Below, piece by piece: positions 1-7,114 of a stretch of 30,077 nucleotides of DNA (position 1 is the first letter of the stretch; the number at the start of each line of letters is the position of its first letter). This DNA is from a virus, in the IMG/VR virus record IMGVR_UViG_3300038548_000094, positions 1 through 30,077 of that record; one strand, 5' to 3'. The position numbers and the translations under genes were made by a program. The notes under the pieces are model-generated. The model saw only the letters and a program-made list of their open reading frames with translations. It was not told where the DNA came from and made no database searches.

Positions 1-180
1 CGCGGCAAGGGCGAGCAGCCCGGTCCCGATGTAATCGACGCACCGGGGCACGTAGGCTTCTTCGCCGGATGGGACGGGGAGAGCGACGGCGCAATCGAAA
101 TTCTCGGCGGCAACCAATCGAACACCGTAAAAATTTCTCGCTACTCGCAGGAACGACTATTAGGAGTGCGAAGATTATGA
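1..180 (+). CDS. Endolysin, TIGR02594-like peptidase (C-terminal part)
   Basis: Frame 1 is open from the window edge to TGA at 178-180 and gives 59 residues; the N-terminus lies outside. The visible part has the pattern GHVGFFAGWDG, then ILGGNQSNTVKIS, then RLLGVRRL at the end. This is the conserved tail of TIGR02594 (NlpC/P60-CHAP-like) phage lysins, in which the GH dyad belongs to the active site and the GGNQ segment follows it. The expected role is cleavage of peptidoglycan at the end of infection. A holin gene starts 148 bp downstream, which fits a lysis cassette. The nucleophile cysteine would lie upstream of the window, so activity cannot be judged. The family call rests on motif recognition only. 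Confidence 0.75.
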   Translation, partial: RGKGEQPGPDVIDAPGHVGFFAGWDGESDGAIEILGGNQSNTVKISRYSQERLLGVRRL

Positions 181-326
181 TCGAGCTAAACAATCCGCTG
201 CCACTACTCAGCGCGAAAATTCTCGGCTTCGGCATCGAACTGGTGTACGAGCACCATGACGATTCCCGCGACAAACTTTGCTTGACGATTGAAGCTATCG
301 CGTGGAAATACTGCAAGGTCTGGTGA
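177..326 (+). CDS. Small hypothetical protein (49 aa)
   Basis: The ATG at 177 overlaps the lysin stop in an ATGA arrangement, and the stop at 324-326 lies 1 nt before the holin ATG. This tight coupling is the main reason to accept the gene. The reading frame stays open upstream to 69, inside the lysin, but the ATG at 177 is the start coupled to the lysin stop. The protein begins MIELNNPLPLLSAKILGFG and ends KYCKVW, with an acidic/His middle (YEHHDDSRD). There is no signal peptide or clear membrane span. I do not recognise a family. Its position between lysin and holin suggests a lysis accessory, but nothing in the sequence proves that. Confidence 0.55.
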   Translation: MIELNNPLPLLSAKILGFGIELVYEHHDDSRDKLCLTIEAIAWKYCKVW

Positions 327-327
327 C

Positions 328-765
328 ATGGCACTCGGCGCGATTCTGAAAGGCATCATCGGTCCGATACTCGGTCCGCTAGTTGACAAGATCCCTGATA
401 TAAATCTTCGGCGCAAACTCGAAGCCGATGCCGAGCAAGCGCTGCTCGCGGCAATGACCGGCGTCGTAATGGCGCAAGTCGAAGTCAACAAGATCGAAGC
501 GCAGCATAAGAGCATTTTCGTCGCTGGCTGGCGTCCGTTTGTGGGATGGGTCTGCGGTATCGCACTGGCATACAATTTTGTGATCCGTCCGATTGCAATG
601 TATGGTGCATTTTTGGCGGGCGTCGATCTGACCGATGCGCCCGAGCTGAATATCACCGAGTTAATGACCGTACTCGGCGGAATGCTCGGGCTCGCGACAA
701 ATCGGACCTATGAGAAAACCAAAGGCGTAGCGTCAAGCGTCTGGAATGGAGCGAAGAAAAAATGA
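328..765 (+). CDS. Holin, 3TM family (GTA-holin-like)
   Basis: A 145-residue protein. It has an amphipathic N-terminal stretch (GIIGPILGPLVDKI), a charged segment with VEVNKIEAQHKSIFVAGWRPFVGW at about residues 52-75, a hydrophobic span with GIALAYNFVIRPI, and a C-terminal LMTVLGGMLGLATNRTYEK segment. The order 'KxEAxHxSxFVAGWRPFxGW ... LGxxLGLxxxRTxEK' is characteristic of the 3TM holins (Pfam GTA_holin_3TM, PF11351). Such proteins form inner-membrane holes that release or activate the lysin. I chose the ATG at 328, which sits directly after the stop of the preceding small gene, over the upstream ATG at 289, which would add 13 polar residues ahead of the first hydrophobic stretch. The lysin lies just upstream. 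Confidence 0.85.
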   Translation: MALGAILKGIIGPILGPLVDKIPDINLRRKLEADAEQALLAAMTGVVMAQVEVNKIEAQHKSIFVAGWRPFVGWVCGIALAYNFVIRPIAMYGAFLAGVDLTDAPELNITELMTVLGGMLGLATNRTYEKTKGVASSVWNGAKKK

Positions 766-887
766 CTCACACACGCAGAAGTCCCTATGAGCCGGAAATG
801 AATGACGGCGCCGAGCGAAACAGTCGCAAAGAGCCGAAGGCTGCGGCGAAAAAGAAAGCGAAAAAGAAAGCGAAAAACAAAAAATAA
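762..887 (+). CDS. Small lysine-rich protein (41 aa)
   Basis: The ATG at 762 overlaps the holin stop (ATGA) and TAA is at 885-887, immediately followed by the GTG of the next gene. The product has a polar N-terminal half (MTHTRRSPYEPEMNDG) and a C-terminal half made almost only of Lys and Ala (repeats of KKKAKKKAKNKK). It has no signal peptide or membrane span, so it is not a typical spanin. A tail this basic would bind nucleic acid or anionic membrane or wall polymers. Function is unknown. The gene call rests on exact abutment with both neighbours. Confidence 0.5.
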   Translation: MTHTRRSPYEPEMNDGAERNSRKEPKAAAKKKAKKKAKNKK

Positions 888-1400
888 GTGGGCACAATCG
901 CTGATCGCTACTGGCAAGTAGGCGAGCAGCTTGTGATCGGCGCCACGGAAAAAGCGGGCGCCACGTCGATAGGTCACGCATGTATTCGCTGCCGCAAATT
1001 CACGCCCGAGCAAGTGTTGCAGCGCGGCTTTCGCATCCGGCTTTACTTGCGGCACCCGATCACCCGATTCGCGAGTGTGTTTGCTTATTTCGCCCCGAAT
1101 GATAACTTCCCCATACAGCCGAGCCGTGCAGCGTACAAGCTGGCCGAGCATCCGACGCTTGAACAGTTCACCGATGCCGTGCTCGATGGGATGGATAATG
1201 AGCACTGGCGCCCGCAGCTCGCGCAGCATTTACCGATTGATGAGCTGTATCGATTCGAGAATATCGATGAGACATGGTTCGAGAAGTACACGCTTGGGCA
1301 CCACAACAAAGGGCGCATCCCGAAGCCGGAAATCATTCACCGGCTCGCGGATCTCGAAGAATTTTATCGTGAGGATTTAGACGCATGGCAGCAGTGCTGA
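888..1400 (+). CDS. Sulfotransferase-like protein
   Basis: A 170-residue protein from a GTG start directly after the previous stop. It shows the ordered signatures of PAPS-dependent sulfotransferases of the carbohydrate type (Sulfotransfer_2-like). A 5'-phosphosulfate-binding-type loop IGATEKAGATSI lies at residues 17-28, and a 3'-phosphate-binding-type segment RLYLRHPITRFASVFAYF at 51-68. An HWRPQ motif is at 106-110, then YRFENIDE at 121-128 and LGHHNKG at 136-142, like the 'EdL ... lPHxN' end of the family. The expected reaction is transfer of sulfate from PAPS to a glycan or other hydroxyl. At 170 aa it is shorter than most family members, so it may be a minimal core. Its 3' end overlaps the small terminase start by 16 bp, so it sits in the packaging operon. 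Confidence 0.7.
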   Translation: MGTIADRYWQVGEQLVIGATEKAGATSIGHACIRCRKFTPEQVLQRGFRIRLYLRHPITRFASVFAYFAPNDNFPIQPSRAAYKLAEHPTLEQFTDAVLDGMDNEHWRPQLAQHLPIDELYRFENIDETWFEKYTLGHHNKGRIPKPEIIHRLADLEEFYREDLDAWQQC

Positions 1401-1945
1401 AAGAAGATCGGCGGCGCGTGATCCCGGCGCCGACCACGTTTCGCAGCCCGAACGGTGGCACGCGCTTTCGCGTTCATAACGGCAAATACACTGACGGGAT
1501 CGCCCGCAAGATCTGCGAGCAGATCATGCTCAAAACGTCGCTCACGAACATTACCCGCGAGCCGAACATGCCGAGCATGCAAACGGTTGTGCGCTGGCTT
1601 GCAGATCCCCGCTTAGCCGATTTCCGCGAAATGTATTACTACGCCCGGCGCGTCGCTGCCGAGCTGTACGTCGATGAGATTTTCGACATTGCCGATGACG
1701 GCTCGCAGGACATGAAAGAGCGCTTCGACAAAGACGGCGTATTTATCGAGTACGTCACCGATAACGAAGCGATTCAGCGCAGCCGCGTGCGCATTGATAC
1801 GCGCAAGTGGTACGCGGCGAAAATGGTGCCCCGGATCTATGGCGATAAAGTTGACGTGGCACTCGATGCGACCGGCGATCTCGCCGAGCTGCTAGCGAAA
1901 GCATCGAACAATGATGCCGGGCTGCCGAAGCCGATAAATGACTAG
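1385..1945 (+). CDS. Terminase small subunit
   Basis: A 186-residue protein directly upstream of, and overlapping by 8 bp, the large terminase. The N-terminal half holds a helix-turn-helix-like segment (IARKICEQIMLKTSLTNITRE, then PSMQTVVRWL). The middle carries FREMYYYARRVAAELYVDEIFDIADD, and the C-terminal part the NEAIQRSRVRIDTRKWYAAKMVPRIYGDKVDV block. That block is typical of the Sf6/terminase small subunit family, where the HTH recognises pac/cos DNA, the central helices oligomerise and the tail recruits the large subunit. The ATG at 1385 overlaps the sulfotransferase end. Confident from both sequence pattern and context. Confidence 0.88.
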   Translation: MAAVLKEDRRRVIPAPTTFRSPNGGTRFRVHNGKYTDGIARKICEQIMLKTSLTNITREPNMPSMQTVVRWLADPRLADFREMYYYARRVAAELYVDEIFDIADDGSQDMKERFDKDGVFIEYVTDNEAIQRSRVRIDTRKWYAAKMVPRIYGDKVDVALDATGDLAELLAKASNNDAGLPKPIND

Positions 1946-3527
1946 CCCGCTCGACAAAGACAATCTCGCCGATCCGTGGTGGCGGCTCAATAACCTGTAT
2001 TTCATCAAGGATAAGAGCGGCAAGAAGATCCGATTCAAACTGAATTGGGCGCAAAAAGTGATGTACACGCAGATGTGGTATCTGTCGATCATCCTGAAAG
2101 CGCGGCAGCTCGGCATGACTACATTCATTCAGATTTTCATGCTCGACCGCTGTCTATTTAACGACAATCAGAATGCCGGAATCGTCGCGCACAACAAAGA
2201 AGATGCCGAAGCGTTTTTCACCGACAAGATAAAATTCGCCTACGATAATCTGCCGCAGGATCTAAAAGAGCGGCGCAAAGCGACCAGCGACACGGCACGC
2301 AGTCTGAAATTTTCAAACGGTTCAATGATCCGAGTCGGCACGTCGATGCGCTCGGGCACTTACCAGTATTTGCACATTTCCGAGTTTGGCAAGATGTGTG
2401 CGAAGTACCCGGACAAAGCGGCGGAAGTAATCACCGGCACGCTCAACACGCTGGCAGCCGGTCAGATAGCATTCATCGAATCGACTGCCGAAGGTCCGTT
2501 CGGCGAGTTTTACGATATGTGTCGGCATTCGCAGGACTTCACGCAAGCGGTCGCGAATGAGCAGACCGAATTCACGCCGCTTGACTGGAAATTTTTCTTC
2601 TTTCCGTGGTGGAAGCATCCCGATTACGCACTCGCGACACAAGTCGAGATCCCCGAAAAACTCGCGATCTATTTCATGGAGCTGCGCAAAGAACATGAAA
2701 TCGAGCTGACGCCGCAGCAGCAATTTTGGTACGTCAAAAAAGAAGCTGAGCAGCGCGACAAAATGAAACAGGAATACCCGAGCACGTTCGCCGAAGCGTT
2801 CGAGCGTGCAACGGAAGTCGCGATATACGGCAAGCAGCTTCGCCGCGCCCGAGAAACAAAACGCATTGGCACGATCCCCATTGTGCGCGGAATTCCCGTC
2901 AATACGTTTTGGGATCTCGGTCGCAATGACGTGACAGCAATTTGGTTTCACCAGCACGTTGAGCTGCGTCACCAGTTCATCTATTACATGGAAGGGCGGC
3001 TCGAAGATCTGACGTATTACGTGCAGCAATTGCAGGAATTGAAAGATTCCTATAAATGGTACTACGGCACGCACTACTTGCCGCATGATGTGGAAGTGAC
3101 CGATATTTCGGCTTTCGAGAGCAAGTCGCGGCGAACGATTCTCAGCGAAGCAGGCTTGCGCCCGATCCGTGTTGTGCCGAAAGTTCGCAATCTCAGCGAC
3201 GGCATCGAGCTAATGCGGCGCGCATTCGATGAGTGCTATTTCGATGAAGAAGGCTGCGAGCTAGGATTGCGGGCGCTCGCTGGCTACGAATGGAAATACG
3301 ATGAGCTGCACAAAACAACGCGCAGCACGCCCGCTGACAATTGGGCCCGGAACGGCTCGGACGCGCTGCGGCAGTTCGCGCAAGGCTACAAGGGCAAGGG
3401 CGCGGGCTGGAAAGAGCAAGCGAAAAAAGCCGGTGGTGTTGCGGCGGGCAGCGGGCGCAAGTATGCTGCGAAGCGGAAGTCTCGCCACGGCACCCTAATA
3501 AACCCGACACTCGATCACGTGGTATAA
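1938..3527 (+). CDS. Terminase large subunit
   Basis: The 529-residue DNA-packaging motor. The ATPase domain shows a variant Walker A KARQLGMTT (54-62), Walker B YLHISEF (144-150) and the coupling motif IESTAEG (180-186). The C-terminal RNase H-like nuclease domain shows FWDLGRND (324-331), LPHDVEV (381-387) and the late acidic residue in GSDALRQF (473-480), which together supply the metal-binding acids. This matches the Terminase_6 type large subunits of podoviruses. The last about 45 residues are basic (KGKGAGWKEQAKKAGG onward) and probably contact DNA or the portal. The ATG at 1938 overlaps the small-subunit stop. Confidence 0.95.
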   Translation: MTSPLDKDNLADPWWRLNNLYFIKDKSGKKIRFKLNWAQKVMYTQMWYLSIILKARQLGMTTFIQIFMLDRCLFNDNQNAGIVAHNKEDAEAFFTDKIKFAYDNLPQDLKERRKATSDTARSLKFSNGSMIRVGTSMRSGTYQYLHISEFGKMCAKYPDKAAEVITGTLNTLAAGQIAFIESTAEGPFGEFYDMCRHSQDFTQAVANEQTEFTPLDWKFFFFPWWKHPDYALATQVEIPEKLAIYFMELRKEHEIELTPQQQFWYVKKEAEQRDKMKQEYPSTFAEAFERATEVAIYGKQLRRARETKRIGTIPIVRGIPVNTFWDLGRNDVTAIWFHQHVELRHQFIYYMEGRLEDLTYYVQQLQELKDSYKWYYGTHYLPHDVEVTDISAFESKSRRTILSEAGLRPIRVVPKVRNLSDGIELMRRAFDECYFDEEGCELGLRALAGYEWKYDELHKTTRSTPADNWARNGSDALRQFAQGYKGKGAGWKEQAKKAGGVAAGSGRKYAAKRKSRHGTLINPTLDHVV

Positions 3528-3530
3528 GCG

Positions 3531-6158
3531 ATGGGACTAAGAGGCGGACAGGCAAACTCACCGAGCCGCAGTCAAACAGGCGGCGCCGGACGCGGGCGCG
3601 GAACTAGCGGCGGCACGGCGCAACGCGGAACGCAGTCGAGCCTACAGCCGGGCGGCGGACACACTCGCCGCGATTCAAATCGTCGCCAATCCGGGCGGCA
3701 CAATCTCGATGAAATGAGCGAGTCGCAAGTAGTCGGCTTTTTAGGTCGCAAGATCTGGCAGGCGATGAACGATGAAGATGGCGACATTTCCGACAACCGC
3801 GAAGAAAATTTCAATTACTACATCGGGCAAGAATACGGCAACGAACGCGAAGGCTACTCAAAATTCGTTACACGTGAAGCGCTGGAAACTGTCGAATGGG
3901 TGCTGCCGTCCGTGCTCCGGGTTTTCCTATCTGGCGACAAAATCGTGGCTTTCGAGGCGCAGGGTCCAGAAGATGAAAAAGCCGCCGAGCAAGAAACCGA
4001 CATAGCAAATTATTTCGTGATGCGCGCCAACAACGGCGGGCAGGGCGGCTTTCTGCCGCTGCATCATTGGATGAAAGACTGCCTCATGTACCCGAACGGT
4101 TATCTAAAAGTGTACATGGAAGAAAAAACGACTACCGATGTTGGCACCGTTTCAGGACTGACCGAGATCGGCGTCGCCATGCTCGAAGAAGATGACGATG
4201 TAGAAATCATCGAACAGCGTTCGCGCATGGTACAAATCACTCCGCAGCAACCCGCTGGTGCCCCGGCAATGCCCGGCCCGCCGCCCGGAAACGGTGCGGC
4301 GGCGCCCGGTGTTGTTCCCGGTGCTCCCCCGCAGGCTTCGCCGCCGCCCGGACCGATGGGAGTCGGCGGGCAACCCGATCCGAACATGCCGCCGCAGGCT
4401 GCGCCGCCGATCCCGCCCGAAATGTTGGGCGAGCCGCCGCAAGCCGAGCAAGAAGTGTTCGATCTAAAAATCCGCACCACAAAGCAGGTAATGGAGCTGC
4501 GCATCGATCCGGTGCCGCCCGAAGAATGCTTAGTCGATAACGACACGGTGACGCTGAATCTCGATGAAGCGGATTTCGTGTGCCATCGAGTGCGCAAAAC
4601 TTACACGTTGCTGGTGAATGAAGGCTTCGATCCCGATGAGCTAGATCAAGTCGGACTCGGCGAAGATTATCAGTGGAACGATGAGCGCGTGAATCGGCTC
4701 TTTTACGAAGATGAAGATCCCGACGCAGAAGATGAAGATGATCCGAGCATGCGCACGTTTTGGGTGCATGAATGTCATGCGTGGTTCGATTTCGAGGGAC
4801 TAGGCACGGCACAGCATCGGCGCGTGACGCTGATCGGCGACCGGGTTTTTGAAAACGTCGAAACGAATTATCAGCCGCTCATTGCAATGTCGGCGATTCT
4901 CATGCAGCACAAGCATACGGGCATGGGCTACATCGACATAATGAAAGATCTGCAAATTCTGCAATCCGTGCTCACCCGACAACTGCTCGACAATATCTAT
5001 AAAATCAATGTACGCCGCAAAGTTTTTTCCGAAGATGCACTCACCGAAGATGGCTCAACGATGGAAGCCATACTCAACGTGCAGGCAGAATTCATTCCCG
5101 TGCGTGGTCCGGCTGCGAATGCTTTTGTACCCGAGCCGACGCAATCGATAATCGGCGAGCTGCTGCCGGTCATTCAGCATTTCACGCAGCAGACTACAGT
5201 GCGGACCGGCGTCGCACCCGATCACACGCTAGATCCGAACGCGCTGCAAGAAATCCGGCAAGATGTGTATAACAACGCAATGGACCGGGCGAGCCAGCGA
5301 ATCGAAATGCTGGTGCGGATCTTCGCGGAAACCGGATACCGGCAGCTCATGTGCAAAGTGCATCAACTGCTGCGCTCGCATTGGGATATCGCCCGCACGA
5401 TCAAGCTGCGCGGCGAATGGGTTGACGTTGATCCGCAAGCGTGGCGGCAGCGTACCGATATGTCTGTCGAAGTGGGGCTCGGCTTTTCCACGAAGAATCA
5501 GCAGCTCGGGTTACTCACGCAGCTAATTGCAATGCAAAAAGAAGCAGCCGCGCAAGGCATGTCGAGCCCGGCGAAGATTTACAACACACTCGAAAAAATG
5601 GTGGCGGCTGGTGGTATTGGAACGGCGAAAAACTACTTCATAGATCCCGAGTCTGCCGAATTTCAGCCGCCCGAGCCGCCGCCACCCGATCCGAATGCCA
5701 TTCTCGCGCAAGCGCAAGCCGAAGCATTGAAGTCGGAGCAGGAGCGCAAGGGGCAGGAGTTCCAAGTTAAAGCGCAAGGCGACATGCAGAAAATGCAGTA
5801 CGAGCAGCAAAAGTCGCAAGCCGAAGCTGCGGACAAGCAGCAAGATCGCGAGCTGAAAACTCGCGAGCTGGCGCTAAAAGAATTGGAGCTGAAACACAAG
5901 GGCGCACTTGCCGAAGGCGAGCTAGAAGCGAAGATCGAAAACATTCGCGCTGACTCGTTACTGAAAGAAGCACTAGCCGACAAAGCAATGGCGGACGGTG
6001 CAGCGGTCGCGGTCGAAGCGAGCGAGACTTTCCGCGATGCGGTCAAGATCGTTTCGCAGGGCGCGGAATTAAACGAAGGCGAAGCACTATCAGCGGAGTT
6101 TGAGAGCGATGGCGACACCGAGGGATCGGCTGAACACGAAGCCGAAGAATCCGAGTAG
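3531..6158 (+). CDS. Portal protein with Pro/Gly-rich insert and coiled-coil tail
   Basis: An 875-residue protein right after the large terminase, in the usual place and size class for podovirus/SU10-type portals. The core begins near residue 62 (SQVVGFLGRKIWQ), runs through VEWVLPSVLRVFLSGDKIVAF (121-141) and the LHHWMKDCLMYPNGYLKVY wing segment (177-195), and continues to about 700. Unusual parts are a basic Gly/Ser/Arg-rich N-terminus (1-57), a Pro/Gly/Ala-rich insert at about 238-305, a long charged Gln/Glu/Lys/Ala coiled coil at about 718-830, and an acidic tail. The start at 3531 has a weak Shine-Dalgarno. An internal ATG at 3714 (residue 62) would remove the disordered N-terminus and is a real alternative. 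Confidence 0.9.
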   Translation: MGLRGGQANSPSRSQTGGAGRGRGTSGGTAQRGTQSSLQPGGGHTRRDSNRRQSGRHNLDEMSESQVVGFLGRKIWQAMNDEDGDISDNREENFNYYIGQEYGNEREGYSKFVTREALETVEWVLPSVLRVFLSGDKIVAFEAQGPEDEKAAEQETDIANYFVMRANNGGQGGFLPLHHWMKDCLMYPNGYLKVYMEEKTTTDVGTVSGLTEIGVAMLEEDDDVEIIEQRSRMVQITPQQPAGAPAMPGPPPGNGAAAPGVVPGAPPQASPPPGPMGVGGQPDPNMPPQAAPPIPPEMLGEPPQAEQEVFDLKIRTTKQVMELRIDPVPPEECLVDNDTVTLNLDEADFVCHRVRKTYTLLVNEGFDPDELDQVGLGEDYQWNDERVNRLFYEDEDPDAEDEDDPSMRTFWVHECHAWFDFEGLGTAQHRRVTLIGDRVFENVETNYQPLIAMSAILMQHKHTGMGYIDIMKDLQILQSVLTRQLLDNIYKINVRRKVFSEDALTEDGSTMEAILNVQAEFIPVRGPAANAFVPEPTQSIIGELLPVIQHFTQQTTVRTGVAPDHTLDPNALQEIRQDVYNNAMDRASQRIEMLVRIFAETGYRQLMCKVHQLLRSHWDIARTIKLRGEWVDVDPQAWRQRTDMSVEVGLGFSTKNQQLGLLTQLIAMQKEAAAQGMSSPAKIYNTLEKMVAAGGIGTAKNYFIDPESAEFQPPEPPPPDPNAILAQAQAEALKSEQERKGQEFQVKAQGDMQKMQYEQQKSQAEAADKQQDRELKTRELALKELELKHKGALAEGELEAKIENIRADSLLKEALADKAMADGAAVAVEASETFRDAVKIVSQGAELNEGEALSAEFESDGDTEGSAEHEAEESE

Positions 6159-6528
6159 AGAAGCAGGAATAGTCCGGCTGCCCGCTCCGATTGTGCGGGT
6201 AGCTGCGCCGCAAGTGAAAGTTAATCTCGCGGCGCCGGACATGAAACAGATCGCGAGAGCGGTCGATACGCTAGCGAGCGCGCACGGTCAATTCATGGAT
6301 CTGATCGGGCATCTTGAAAACGAGCAGCACAAGATCATGCGGGAGATCTCGAACACGATCAGCTCGCAGACCGAGATACTGCGCCAGCTTGCAGCGAAAA
6401 GCGGCGATATCAAGGTGGCAGCGCCGATTGTGAAAATGGCGCCGCGACCGGATTCGTTTTACGTTGAATTGGAAAAAGATCGCGGCGAGACAGTAGGCAT
6501 GCGAATCCGAGCAGAATCGCCGAACTAG
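6109..6528 (+). CDS. Small structural-region protein, unknown (139 aa)
   Basis: The start ATG at 6109 is preceded by GGAG at 6095-6098. An upstream TTG at 6100 is too close to that site, so I prefer the ATG. The gene overlaps the portal 3' end by 50 bp. The product has a basic N-terminus (RDRLNTKPKNPSRE), two similar APIV/APQVK hydrophobic repeats, and a helical, probably coiled-coil centre (MKQIARAVDTLASAHGQFMD ... MREISNTISSQTEILRQLAA). The segment KVAAPIVKMAP echoes the N-terminal VRLPAPIVRVAAP repeat. I do not recognise a family. Similar small coiled-coil proteins often sit between portal and scaffold genes in phages. Confidence 0.7.
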   Translation: MATPRDRLNTKPKNPSREAGIVRLPAPIVRVAAPQVKVNLAAPDMKQIARAVDTLASAHGQFMDLIGHLENEQHKIMREISNTISSQTEILRQLAAKSGDIKVAAPIVKMAPRPDSFYVELEKDRGETVGMRIRAESPN

Positions 6529-6597
6529 GCGTAGGGGCTTGCTGGTGCTAAGATCCGGCAGGCATTATGTAAAACTGACTATCAGAGGTATATCAAC
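6529..6597 (+). promoter_or_regulatory. Intergenic gap with weak promoter-like boxes
   Basis: One of only four sizeable gaps. It holds TTGCTG (6539-6544) and, 18 nt on, CATTAT (6563-6568), a poor sigma70-like pair, and an AGAGG Shine-Dalgarno-like site just before the ATG at 6598. This may supply extra head-gene transcription. Evidence is weak because the boxes match only partly. Confidence 0.25.
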
Positions 6598-6783
6598 ATG
6601 CCAGAAGGTCAAGGCTACAGTCACGGCTACTCGAAAATGGGCGGCACCACGAAATCAACGGCGCGGAATGCTCCGATGGATTCAAAAGGTGGCAACTACG
6701 GGAAGCCGATTGGCGATACGGGCTCGAAGTCGAAAAAGGGCAACCGTATGACGAAGATTCCGAGCGACCGTTACAACTACTAA
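6598..6783 (+). CDS. Small Gly/Lys/Ser-rich protein (61 aa)
   Basis: ATG at 6598 with a purine-rich AGAGGT site upstream; TAA ends at 6783, 3 nt before the next GTG. The product is polar and low in complexity (GQGYSHGYSKMGGTTKST, KGGNYGKPIGDTGSKSKKG) and ends PSDRYNY. No membrane segment or known domain is seen. It follows a rare intergenic gap, so its expression may be controlled apart from the portal. It could be a minor head or decoration component, but this is inference from position only. Confidence 0.65.
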   Translation: MPEGQGYSHGYSKMGGTTKSTARNAPMDSKGGNYGKPIGDTGSKSKKGNRMTKIPSDRYNY

Positions 6784-6786
6784 GCT

Positions 6787-7107
6787 GTGACGAAACCGGA
6801 TACTTCTAACGCGCAGATTCGCAAAGAAAGCAGCAAACGGAAATCCCCGGATGCTGCGGCGAACGAAGCGCAACGTCTGCTCGATGATCCCGCGTTCATT
6901 CGCGGTTTCGATGCAGTTCGCGAAGGCGTATTGAATGAGCTGGAAGCGATCAAGCATGACGGGCAGACGGAAACCGATGACTACGAACGCGAACTGTGCA
7001 GGACATTGCGAACGCTGAAAAGCGTTAGGCGTGCAATCGCACTAGGCGTACAAGGTCAGAAACTTAGGCTCGCCGAATTTCGTGCGGGCGAGCCCGAACC
7101 GGAGTAA
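6787..7107 (+). CDS. Small helical head-region protein (106 aa)
   Basis: GTG start at 6787, 3 nt after the previous stop. The product is mostly helical and charged, with LLDDPAFIRGFDAVREGVLNEL at about residues 31-52 and ERELCRTLRTLKSVRRAIAL at about 67-86, followed by an acidic end (GEPEPE). Small proteins of the same build ('npaf ... aLd.ie ... reelyr.l..l..v...l') are common just upstream of the scaffold or capsid gene in phages. I know no assigned function. Overlap-free tight spacing on both sides supports the call. Confidence 0.7.
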   Translation: MTKPDTSNAQIRKESSKRKSPDAAANEAQRLLDDPAFIRGFDAVREGVLNELEAIKHDGQTETDDYERELCRTLRTLKSVRRAIALGVQGQKLRLAEFRAGEPEPE

Positions 7108-7114
7108 GTGACGC

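Noticed and set aside
2322-3086. Leftward open frame of 254 codons inside the large terminase gene
   Set aside because: It is antisense to conserved terminase motifs and has no neighbours on its strand; a GC-rich shadow.
4100-4597. Leftward open frame of 165 codons opposite the Pro-rich portal insert
   Set aside because: Its Gly/Ser/Cys-rich product is the reverse reading of the Pro-rich repeat; no start signal.
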